Origin: Annulohypoxylon bovei var. microspora
Lineage: Eukaryota > Ascomycota > Sordariomycetes > Xylariales > Hypoxylaceae
Direction: 5' to 3'
Assembly: GCA_022836615.1 (NCBI GenBank)
Contig: MU405272.1
Coordinates: 124,001 to 188,000, forward strand
Length of the DNA stretch: 64,000 nt
Positions 55,776 through 64,000 of this stretch are shown here, in pieces. Position 1 is the first letter of the stretch, and the number at the start of each line of letters is the position of its first letter. The notes under the pieces were generated by a model. That model was not told where the DNA came from, searched no databases, and saw only the letters and a program-made list of their open reading frames with translations. The translations under genes were made by a program, and so were the position numbers.

Positions 55776-57067
55776 TGGACTCGGGCGGGAAGGAAAGAAC
55801 ACGGCGCTTAGGGAGTAAGGTAATTCATCTGCGAAAGGCGAATAGGAAAGGAAGATTGGGTTGGGACAGTTCACGACAATTCTCTCTGGGGCTTTCAAGG
55901 AGGATGCGAATTCTCGGCATTTAGGCATATACCCAGCATCGCTTTCGGCGTTTTCCACATTACCTACATAGCTTCGATACAGCCACCGTCGCGTGGCGCA
56001 CGCACATACATACTTAGTCGACAGACGCTAGAATGAATTTAATAGGCCGCTGCCTTTTGTTCTCGTTACTTACATCCTATTACTAGAATATCTTAATGCT
56101 CTGCAGTGTCGTGTGAAAAGGGCGTAGTAGTCATCCAACGTCTTGTTAGCGGCGGGGACTAGCGGACATTATGCTCCGGGCTTAGCGAGGCGGCGGCATA
56201 AACGGGAATAAAGTCGTTAGCGACGTTTCAATGTTGGCTGCTTACATAAGCATGAGTCCCGGGACATCCGGACATGCGAAGAGGTTGCCCTTCAGGTTTT
56301 AAGGTTGTATTTCATACTCTGCTGGGTCGATAGTTTAAATTAGAAACCGGGAACGTTAAATGCGGCGTTGCTAGTTCGGTTGGGGTTATTTTAAGGGGGA
56401 ATGGGAATACCAAACCCCCATCGGATTGGATATGTACATCATTAGTTGGTAGGCTAGGCACTGTATCAAACACCAAGCACGCAACAATCAATCACCGACA
56501 CAGACCGAGCCATTGAATCATTGTCACCTTAACCAGGCCTCCTCCGTCTCTAGTATTAAACACGTAGCATAATAGTAGTAGACAGCAAAGCTGAATAAAA
56601 CAAAACAAAACAAAACAAAACAAAACATAAAAACGGATTGCGTCGTTCGTCTCTCATTACTAACACCGCGCGTATAGCCCACGCGACTGAACACCGGCGG
56701 TATGCCACGCCATGCATGCTTCCCTTGCAACGTCTGAAAATCAGGGAGTACACCCCCCCCACGGATCCCAGAAAAAACAAGGGAAAACGGGAAAATAAAA
56801 ACGCCAGACTGAACACCCGACGTGCTTTTTTGTAGGCCCTTGCCCCCCTTCCATACTCCACTTAGCAGTGCCTAACGAAAGGCCTGCCTCGTCTCCGGCC
56901 GGCTCCGACTCAATTCGATCCGACACCCCGGCCACCGCCCCGGAGCGCCCCGTCCTTTGCAAGATAAGGTATCTAAAACAGCGAGCAAGAAGCGAACCGT
57001 CCCCTCCCTCCATCCCTTGGTAGCCAAGCAGGGAGAATCAGCGTCAGCCGAAGCTGTCCTCGCAGCC
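55776..57067. other. Convergent intergenic region
   Basis: 1.3 kb between the converging DUF4050 and LRR scaffold genes. Contains an AAAAC pentanucleotide repeat and a C-run near 56752. Frames on either strand show no family resemblance. Confidence 0.45.
56597..56628. repeat. (AAAAC)n microsatellite
   Basis: Five to six perfect AAAAC units in a row in intergenic DNA. Confidence 0.9.
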
Positions 57068-60000
57068 CTACTGCCAGTCGTCCTCGGCCTCGGCCTCCAC
57101 CTCCGGACACCCCTCCTCCTTCCCGACGACCCCGGTCTTAACGAGGGCGTCCCAGACCTTGCCGCGCCGCAGCGCGCCCTGCCCCTTAGTCGAGGCGTCG
57201 GCGGGCAGGCCGTCGAGCATCTTAAGCCGGCGGCACTGGTTGAGGACGACGAGCTCGTAGAAGCGGCGGCGCATGCGCGTGCCCATGTCGGAGCGGCTCG
57301 CGAAGCGCTCGTCGCGCGCGGCGTCCGCGTCCGGGAGGTCGAAGCTGTTACCCTCGCCCTCCTTCTCCGCGAGCGCGGCGTGCGAGGGGCCGTAGAACCC
57401 GAGCGTGGCCGGGTTGTCCCGCAGGTCCAGCCTCTGCAGGTGCGGGAACCCGCCTAAGACGTCGGCCACCTGACCCGCGTCAGAGAGTCTGTTCCCGGCC
57501 GCGAGGAGCTTCTTCAGGCGTGGTATGTAGCGCAGGGCCGTGATGTCGTCGATAGCGTTCATGTTGAGGTTGAGGACCCTCAGATTTGGCATTAGCTGCC
57601 CGAGGTCCGGCGGCAGGCCCTGCAGCCCGCAGTTGGCCAGTTCCAGGTACTGCAGGTTCAGGAAGTCGACCAACGGGTTGAAGGTCCCGAGCAGGTTGCC
57701 CGATAGGAAAAGCTTCCGCACCTCATAAGCGGCGTTGATGAAGGACAGGTCTAATGGTTCGTCGCCTCGCTGTTCGCGCAGCGAGAGGCTGTCGAGACGA
57801 CGACATCGCGAAAATCCCGTTATCGTGACTAGCTGGTTGCGGTCTATGTGAAGAAGGCGTAACGAAGGGAACGATGCCACATCGAAGTCCGTGAGCTCGT
57901 TGTTAGAGAGCGTCAGGTACCTAAGGTTGGGGACTAAGACATCCGCGCTTGGGGCGAAATATGATAGGCCGTTATGCCGCAGGTTAAGGGTGGCTAAGCA
58001 CGTGAGTTGCTCAACACCCTGTATCGAAGTAATCTGGTTGTTCTCCAAATCTAGCTCAGTCAAGCGCTGTAACTTTGTACCATCGAAGTTCACCTCGTCA
58101 ATAAGGTTACCTCTTGCACGGAGAATCTGCAAGCTATCGTGCATCTTGATACCGTCCAAGCTGCTAATCTGGTTGTTATCGGCGCGAAGATTTCGCAGAT
58201 GGACCAGATCTTTGAAAGCGTGCAAGCTGCTGATCTGATTGTTAGACACATCCACATATTGTAGGTTCATCAAGTGACCCCATGCCGTCAGCTCGGAAAG
58301 ATGATTGTTGGTAATGCGCAAGTTGCGGATGGCACTCGGCACGCCGTCAAGGTGTTCGATGAAGTTGTTGGATGCGTTGAGGGTAACAACATTCGTACAA
58401 AACTCATCGAGCATGTGGAGTGTAGTCAAGTGTTTATCATTAATGTCCAGCTCTTGCATGGATTCCCAGTCGGGCTCGAATGGCTCGACTTCGGTGATCT
58501 TCTCAACAAGGTTCTGGATGGCCTTGGACATAATCTTCTTCGAGCCATCTCCTGTAGCGAGGTAACGATCTCCGACGACATAGCTGACTTCTAATCCGCA
58601 GGACTGGTCTGCGTGGTGCATTGTAAAATCGGACAGAGGACTCAACGACAAAGTGCCAACATACTGCCCGATAATTGGTGTCGCAGAAATTGGCGAGGTT
58701 TTCGTTTGCGCCGGTGTGGTTACCACAACGCTCAAGCTTGTGTTCCGCTTGTCTTCATTGTCTGGATACACGAGGCTCGATTCCCCGCGAATGCTGAGCT
58801 GCCGCTCCGTCGCCGCGTTTTCTCCACTTGCGTCTTCGTCCTGTTCGTCGATTCGGGATACCGGCCTTGGGACAAAATCCTGGCCTTTCACCGATAAGTT
58901 TCTTGCGGAACGACTTCGCGACCGGGAATTTCTAATTGAGCTACTGGAAGATTTTGGTGATTTAGATCGTCGTCCACGTCTAAGCGAATCGGTGGGGGCC
59001 ACGTGTTCCACTGGTCCATTCTCTTGACCGCTATTGTCATTATCCGATTGATGAGCAATATCTTGGATGACGGAAGCGATCGGAGACGAGAATGAAATCG
59101 TGAGGTTCCTTCGTCGCGATGGACTTGATCTTTGCATCCGATCTTCATGGATTGATATTTCGTGTTCAATCTCCTTGTCATCTTCTAATGCTGTCTCCAT
59201 TTTTGCGTATATCTCTTTCATCATGCTTTGAGAATTAATCGACTCGTGTGCCGTGGTAGACGATTTTGCAGACGAAGGGCTTGCTGGTACCTCTTCTTGA
59301 GCCTGGTCGTTGCACTCTGGATTTTGTTTCACGCCCAACTTAAGATTCTGCTTCTCCCGGGCGGTGTCGACCGATAGATCCGGAATACTAGCGAATGGGT
59401 CCTCGCTATCTTCGGATGGAAGAAAACTTCTGTCCTCCGAGGTAACCTTTAGCTTCTTAACTTTGTACCACACTTTATTGTCTTTGTCGAATACCATGTT
59501 TCCCACTTGATTGCCGATGACAGGTGTAACGAGGTGTGGCTCGATGAGTTTCTTCGAATCTGATCCTCTCGAAGAGGTAGTATGGACGGATTGTCCAGAA
59601 GATCTCGAACCATTCGTAGGGTATTCAACCGCATTCTCGCCAGGTTCAGGACAATCCGGGTTACGCGAGATCCTTACGTTAGAAAGATCACTAACCACTT
59701 CCTGGTCTTCCTGGTCTTCCTGAAATTCATCCCAGGTCTTGTCAGAAAGCATGCTCTGCCGGATGGACTCACTGAGGCTGTTAGCCTCGTTGATAGCCTC
59801 CCTAATGCGTCCCATCGAATGCATCGAATTCGTAATGATTTCACCCAGATCGCTACCCTCTTCGTATCTCTTAAGTCGATCGGCAAGCTCCGGGTCTTCC
59901 TGGCGGGTTGGGACTCTGGAAAGAGGGGGCCCTTCCCGACTCGGGGGTCGTGAAAATGGTTCCTTCGTGGACTGGAATGAACTCTCCTCTCCGCCGTAGA

Positions 60001-62515
60001 CAATCGAACTCTGCTGCTGCTGCTCGGCGGTCTCGGCCTCGGATTCTTCGACACTGCTAAGGTCATTCCTGGGCCGTGCCTTGTCACGGATCATAGCCAT
60101 AATTTCCTCTGCAACATCATAGAAGTCCTGGGTTTTCATAGAGGTCCTTCCCGATCCATTACCAGCAAAATCTTGAGCACTTATTTCCGACGTGTCATTT
60201 TGATGATCTTGGTTATAACTATAGTTGTCAAGTGACTGCCGCGCATGTGCTGCTGATAATTTCTGACCAGGGGTTGGTGATCGAGGTCGGAGAATTGGTC
60301 TTGTTGCCAAACTGTTTGGGCTAGCAGTTTGTTGCAAGTCCGATTCACCAGAGGCTGGTCGTTTCTTCCCGATAACTGATTGCATAGTTCGATGTGAAGA
60401 TTGCACAGTATCAATCACTACAGATTGATGTTCCAACCCGTATGCAATATCCGATCGGTGAAGTGTCCTTCTCCTCTTCGGAGTAGGATCTTTAGATGGC
60501 GAGGTCCGCGGTCTCTTCCCATCTGAGCCATCCCTCTTTGGTGTTGCCTCAACACCGCCATTGGGCCCGTTCGGGTGCGAAGAACTCTGGGGCCTCGAGC
60601 TATTGGAAACTCTGGATAGGCCCATGCCACGTCGCGGAAGGAAAACGCTGCTCTGTAGTTTATTCCGTCGTCGCTGGACGAGGAGAGACTTTCCCTCCGA
60701 AGAGAAGTCTTGATCAAGTTGAAACTTGACAAAGTGGCTTGGTGGCAGCGAGTCATCTGCAGGCGTCGTATTCTCCTTGCTTGTCAATTGCGACTGACAA
60801 ATAGAGTTCTGGGTGATGTCTTCACTAAACTCGTAACCATCCAGTTCTCCGGCCCCGAAAGTGCTGATGTCGTCGATATTGTCAGGATAATCGAAACTAA
60901 CATTTGCCGCCTTCCTTTGACTAGACTCAGCCGCAAAACCTCTGTTCACGTCGGATTTAGAAGGTGATCCTTGTGCCGGTAAAGCAGCAGCATCGTCTAA
61001 TATCGAACGTGAGGGGCTCTCGGTCATCTGGTCCTCAAATTGGCTTATGCGTCGAAGAAGAGTTTGATTGGTGAATGTGTCATAAGGACCAAACAACTTC
61101 AGAGGACTACCGCTTTGACCAGAAGGAGGTTCGAGTCGCTTATCGGGGCTTGGAAACGGCGCACGGGGTATATCGGGCGATTCCGAATTACCACGCCAGT
61201 CGGCTGACGCAACGCGTTCTAGCCTGACACTTGGGAACTGCTTCGGGGTGCTGGCTTGGAGTGACGATTCCGGAAGCATTTCCGACGTATCAAGGTGTAG
61301 CGGGGGGCTGAGAGGGCGTCGACGAAAAGATCCTTCTCCCGAGCGTCCACCTCGTTGAACATTCAGGAAGCCGCCATTCTTAATAAATTCATCAGTGGTA
61401 TCGATTTTCTGACTGCCGTTGACAGTAGGAACTAGTTCTGGTTCAAGAGGGCTGTTGGGTTCCGAATCTAATATCATCTGGTTTCTCCTAAGCGTTTCGA
61501 GACGCTTTCGCAGCTGTTCCGCTGGAAGTTCAACAGGAGCAAAACTCACTGTTCCATCTTTGTTGTGGCGCGATATTAGGATCGGACTCAGGTCCTCATT
61601 TTTAATCACGCTTTGCCCACTAACTTTACGCGACTCGTCAAAACCGTCGTTGGTGTTGGGAGGAATGATGGACTGCTCGCTAGGTCCATTTGTCCCTTCA
61701 TCCTGTCTATCATAACTCTCGTCCAACATGGACTGGCCGAATCTGCTGGACTCTTGGGTATCCTCTTCCGTCTTTCGAAATATCACCTTCTTAGGAGGCG
61801 GAGGGGACTGCCGAATTTGAGAGTCGTTGGCAAATTCTTCGAAGCTTTCCTCTACGTGAGCTTGATGCTGCTTGTGTCTTGAATAGGGAGGAGGACTCGA
61901 GGGTAGTGTCATATCGTTGACACCATTCTCTTCATTCGCCATAGTCTCGTCTCCGGTAGATTCTTCGGCAATCAGTGGTCGAAAAATGTTTTCCAGACCT
62001 GTTCCTGCTGAGCTAAACAGATCTTTTGATTCCCCATAATTCAGATCCCCATAAACTAATCGTTTCTTCCATTCTGGTATACTCTCTCTACCCTTGGAAG
62101 GAGAGACACTCTGGGATTTGTTGTGTTGAATAGTATTGTGGACGACAGATTCGGCAGTAGAGGCGGCAGTGGAGGCAGATATCGACCGACTCAGATAACG
62201 TCGTCCTCTTGGCGAGCCCTTAGTCTCTTGTGAAGATTTTGAAGAACCACGTTGTGATCCCCGGATGTTAATCTCATTTGAGCTTCGTTCACTCAAGACA
62301 TTGATCGCGCTACTATTATGCGCGGGTTGCTGCGGCTTCTTTGCTGAGGCATTCCCAGGATTGTATCTTGGTATGCGACTAAGAGGTTCGCGCAGACTTT
62401 TGCGATTCGTACTTGCTCGTGTACTCGATAGACCGGACAATTGAGTCTGTGAAGTATCGGATCTGGGTTGGGATACCCAGTCCTCGGAAAGCGAGTCCAG
62501 CCAGGCATGAGCCAT
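57068..62515 (-). CDS. LRR scaffold of the septation/mitotic exit network, Cdc11/Nud1-like
   Basis: A very large single-exon gene of 1815 aa. The first ~1340 residues are disordered, rich in Ser, Asp and Pro. They include conserved-looking islands such as LFGPYDTFTNQTLLRRISQF (about residues 476-496, a motif typical of Cdc11/Nud1 scaffolds), RRTLHRSDIAYGLEHQSV and NMVFDKDNKVWYKVKKLKV. Residues ~1350-1705 hold SDS22-type leucine-rich repeats (LQYVDVSNNQISSL, LRNLRADNNQISSLDGI, LTELDLENNQITSI, LRYLTLSNNELTDF). The extreme C-terminus contains an Arg-rich helix (RSDMGTRMRRRFYELVVLNQ) and an acidic end. By family it sits at the spindle pole body and recruits the Spg1/Tem1 GTPase pathway that triggers septation. 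The start ATG is followed by AHAWLDSLSEDWVSQPRS, a conserved type of N-terminus. Family assignment rests on architecture and these islands. Confidence 0.85.
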   Translation of the reverse strand: MAHAWLDSLSEDWVSQPRSDTSQTQLSGLSSTRASTNRKSLREPLSRIPRYNPGNASAKKPQQPAHNSSAINVLSERSSNEINIRGSQRGSSKSSQETKGSPRGRRYLSRSISASTAASTAESVVHNTIQHNKSQSVSPSKGRESIPEWKKRLVYGDLNYGESKDLFSSAGTGLENIFRPLIAEESTGDETMANEENGVNDMTLPSSPPPYSRHKQHQAHVEESFEEFANDSQIRQSPPPPKKVIFRKTEEDTQESSRFGQSMLDESYDRQDEGTNGPSEQSIIPPNTNDGFDESRKVSGQSVIKNEDLSPILISRHNKDGTVSFAPVELPAEQLRKRLETLRRNQMILDSEPNSPLEPELVPTVNGSQKIDTTDEFIKNGGFLNVQRGGRSGEGSFRRRPLSPPLHLDTSEMLPESSLQASTPKQFPSVRLERVASADWRGNSESPDIPRAPFPSPDKRLEPPSGQSGSPLKLFGPYDTFTNQTLLRRISQFEDQMTESPSRSILDDAAALPAQGSPSKSDVNRGFAAESSQRKAANVSFDYPDNIDDISTFGAGELDGYEFSEDITQNSICQSQLTSKENTTPADDSLPPSHFVKFQLDQDFSSEGKSLLVQRRRNKLQSSVFLPRRGMGLSRVSNSSRPQSSSHPNGPNGGVEATPKRDGSDGKRPRTSPSKDPTPKRRRTLHRSDIAYGLEHQSVVIDTVQSSHRTMQSVIGKKRPASGESDLQQTASPNSLATRPILRPRSPTPGQKLSAAHARQSLDNYSYNQDHQNDTSEISAQDFAGNGSGRTSMKTQDFYDVAEEIMAMIRDKARPRNDLSSVEESEAETAEQQQQSSIVYGGEESSFQSTKEPFSRPPSREGPPLSRVPTRQEDPELADRLKRYEEGSDLGEIITNSMHSMGRIREAINEANSLSESIRQSMLSDKTWDEFQEDQEDQEVVSDLSNVRISRNPDCPEPGENAVEYPTNGSRSSGQSVHTTSSRGSDSKKLIEPHLVTPVIGNQVGNMVFDKDNKVWYKVKKLKVTSEDRSFLPSEDSEDPFASIPDLSVDTAREKQNLKLGVKQNPECNDQAQEEVPASPSSAKSSTTAHESINSQSMMKEIYAKMETALEDDKEIEHEISIHEDRMQRSSPSRRRNLTISFSSPIASVIQDIAHQSDNDNSGQENGPVEHVAPTDSLRRGRRSKSPKSSSSSIRNSRSRSRSARNLSVKGQDFVPRPVSRIDEQDEDASGENAATERQLSIRGESSLVYPDNEDKRNTSLSVVVTTPAQTKTSPISATPIIGQYVGTLSLSPLSDFTMHHADQSCGLEVSYVVGDRYLATGDGSKKIMSKAIQNLVEKITEVEPFEPDWESMQELDINDKHLTTLHMLDEFCTNVVTLNASNNFIEHLDGVPSAIRNLRITNNHLSELTAWGHLMNLQYVDVSNNQISSLHAFKDLVHLRNLRADNNQISSLDGIKMHDSLQILRARGNLIDEVNFDGTKLQRLTELDLENNQITSIQGVEQLTCLATLNLRHNGLSYFAPSADVLVPNLRYLTLSNNELTDFDVASFPSLRLLHIDRNQLVTITGFSRCRRLDSLSLREQRGDEPLDLSFINAAYEVRKLFLSGNLLGTFNPLVDFLNLQYLELANCGLQGLPPDLGQLMPNLRVLNLNMNAIDDITALRYIPRLKKLLAAGNRLSDAGQVADVLGGFPHLQRLDLRDNPATLGFYGPSHAALAEKEGEGNSFDLPDADAARDERFASRSDMGTRMRRRFYELVVLNQCRRLKMLDGLPADASTKGQGALRRGKVWDALVKTGVVGKEEGCPEVEAEAEDDWQ

Positions 62516-63497
62516 GGCGGGTAGATGTCTAGGTTACGGATATGATATGTATCAACAATGCTAGCAAGCTTCCATGGAGCAGGTATTTTGAGTTGAATGA
62601 TGTGTTAAAGACGATTGAAAATAGCAGCTCCGTTAACGGTAGTATTGTAGTTGGAGGGTCGCGATTTGATGACGTGCTGTGTTCTAAGTGGTGTTGTGTT
62701 GACAATGATGCGTGGGGCAAAATGGGCGCGTCTACGCTTAGTACAGTGCGGCACTAACCAATAGAGGAAGCGTGAAAGGTAATTGGATGATAATTGAATG
62801 CGATAAAGTCATTAAAAGGTTCGTTAATGTATGGAATTATCTTTGGAAGAATATTTCGTCAAGCTCTGATCATGCCTAGGGGTCCCAGGGAGGTTGGTAG
62901 GGGTTGTTAAGGTGAAAAGGGTAGGTATCTTCCATGGATGTAATATGTGGTGTTGTGCAGGCGGTGTACCGTTACCGTTACTTGGCACACACCGTCCCGC
63001 ACTGTTGAATTATTGGTCAAATTATCGGAAGAAACGCCCCTGGTATCTTCCGGTTTCTGTAGCAACGGCTTCCCCATCTGTTAGCCACACTTAACGCAGT
63101 TAGCGTATGTATAGCCACACTAAGCCACTTTCGAATTAGACGGAACTAATTTCAATTAACGCGCTCAGTCGCGTCTAGCACGATAAGGTTTTCCAACTAT
63201 CTAGGTACTAAGATCGGTACTACGGTATTACCTCCTATCTTATATTCTATCTTAGTAGAGTGGGGATTGTAACTGCCGCCTAGCAAAGACCGGAACGCAA
63301 CATTAGACTGAAGAGTCTGAATAATCAAAGTTTCTTTTAACTTTCTTTCAATTAGTGAAGCCCAAACTCTACGTAGTTCTCTTCTATTCTCAAACCCTCC
63401 GAAAATCAAATATATAACCTGTCTACCTATATTAATTCCATTCGCAATCCGAACGATGACATGGAATTAACGAATCACAATACTTTCTATCGAAATC
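62516..63497. promoter_or_regulatory. Divergent intergenic region
   Basis: About 980 bp between the start codons of the LRR scaffold and the last gene; two promoters expected. Contains a GCCACACTTAACGCAGTTAGC-type imperfect repeat near 63080-63128 (AGCCACACT twice) and a TATCTAGGTA near copy of the recurrent palindrome (63198-63207). No other gene recognised. Confidence 0.4.
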
Positions 63498-64000
63498 ATG
63501 GATGAAGATAGCATCGATACCCAGGCGTGGAGACGAAGCCGCCTCGGAGACGAACCTATTTATTGTGCCGCCCCTTCTCCGTCGAACCCGGACGATATCA
63601 TCTGTCTTGGATCGGATGAAGAACTCGATGATGACGCAAAGATGGCAAAGAGACTAAGATACGAAACACAGGGACTCCGATATTTACAGGGCAAGCCTAT
63701 AAGAATATTTTCCTCTTCTCTCCATGGACCTTTCGACAAGGCTTCGGGATGGAATAATCCCTGGCTGCCGAAACAACCCGCCGTCAAAAACCCCGTTCTC
63801 AAACCATCCCAACCTACAGCAAAGCCTTTCCTAGCAATCAAGGAACGCTTTCGCAAATATCTAGGGCATGATGACACTACGCCTGGTACCAGCAACTCAA
63901 TTCGCTGCCACTTGCCCAGTCCCGAAAGCAATCGTGAATTACAACTTTCCGGTAGTCCTCCAGAGCCAGACAAACGAAATCGAATACAAGATTGGGCGAA
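63498..64000 (+). CDS. Hypothetical protein, truncated by the window end
   Basis: The frame opens at ATG 63498 (AAATCATGGATGAAG) and stays open to the last base (167 complete codons seen), so the 3' end lies outside the window. Residues include MDEDSIDTQAWRRSRLGDEP, an acidic patch DDIICLGSDEELDDD that resembles a SUMO-interacting or CK2-type motif, then a distinctive block LRYETQGLRYLQGKPIRIFS followed by LHGPFDKASGWNNPWLPKQP, and later FLAIKERFRKYLGHDDT. The block with FDKASGWNNPWLP looks conserved; I have an impression of similar fungal proteins of unknown function, but cannot name a family. The composition suggests a nuclear, partly disordered protein. Confidence 0.75.
   Translation, partial: MDEDSIDTQAWRRSRLGDEPIYCAAPSPSNPDDIICLGSDEELDDDAKMAKRLRYETQGLRYLQGKPIRIFSSSLHGPFDKASGWNNPWLPKQPAVKNPVLKPSQPTAKPFLAIKERFRKYLGHDDTTPGTSNSIRCHLPSPESNRELQLSGSPPEPDKRNRIQDWA

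Noticed and set aside
57068..62515. Many shorter plus-strand frames of 60-166 codons inside the LRR scaffold gene
   Set aside because: Shadows of a single long well-supported coding frame.

Overview
This window reads as nuclear DNA from a filamentous ascomycete (Pezizomycotina, most likely a Sordariomycete). The genes are widely spaced and cut by short GT-AG introns, mostly about 50-125 nt. The inventory is euchromatic housekeeping: a SUMO protease, Ca2+-regulated mitochondrial carrier, cyclin C, a Qc-type SNARE, Prm1, a Pex14-family peroxin, an INO80 subunit and a Cdc11/Nud1 scaffold. I found no operons, bacterial signals, CRISPR array, rRNA, confident tRNA or intact transposon. Exon models were built by hand from splice sites, reading phase and family fit. 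No homology search was possible.

Layout. 1-7.5 kb: Ulp1-type protease (+, 5' end outside the window), a seven-exon SAL1/SCaMC-type carrier (-), and cyclin C/SSN8 (+). 7.5-12.4 kb: gene-poor, with coding-like minus-strand fragments at 8.0-9.3 kb. 12.4-13.1 kb: a small Ser/Pro-rich protein. 13.1-17.3 kb: gene-poor and partly AT-rich. 17.3-22 kb: a small mitochondrion-targeted protein (+), an Syn8/STX8-like SNARE (-), and a MetE-like zinc methyltransferase (+). 23.4-30.3 kb: a three-KH RNA-binding protein (-) and an 862-aa TPR + DUF4470-like protein (+). 32.6-41 kb: Prm1 (+), a Pex14/Pex33-like peroxin (-), and Ies2/INO80B (+). 41.6-46.7 kb: a small coiled-coil protein (+), then a divergent DHA2 MFS pump (-) and cytochrome P450 (+). 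48.5-55.8 kb: two proteins of unknown family and a DUF4050/Gag1-like-clamp protein (all +). 57-62.5 kb: an 1815-aa LRR scaffold of the Cdc11/Nud1 type (-). 63.5 kb to the end: the first part of an unrecognised gene.

How the genes relate. Most neighbours are functionally unrelated, as expected in fungal euchromatin. The only pair that looks like a unit is the divergent MFS/P450 pair sharing a 620-bp promoter region, an arrangement common in detoxification or small secondary-metabolite modules. No backbone synthase is visible.

No convincing new multi-gene system was found. The points most worth checking are: long in-frame open extensions after the UAG stops of Prm1 and the Pex14-like gene; a His in place of the zero-layer Gln of the SNARE; a 36-nt micro-exon carrying the signature motif of the carrier; a strongly over-represented intergenic palindrome TACCTAGGTA; and a cluster of Grainyhead-type AACCGGTT sites.
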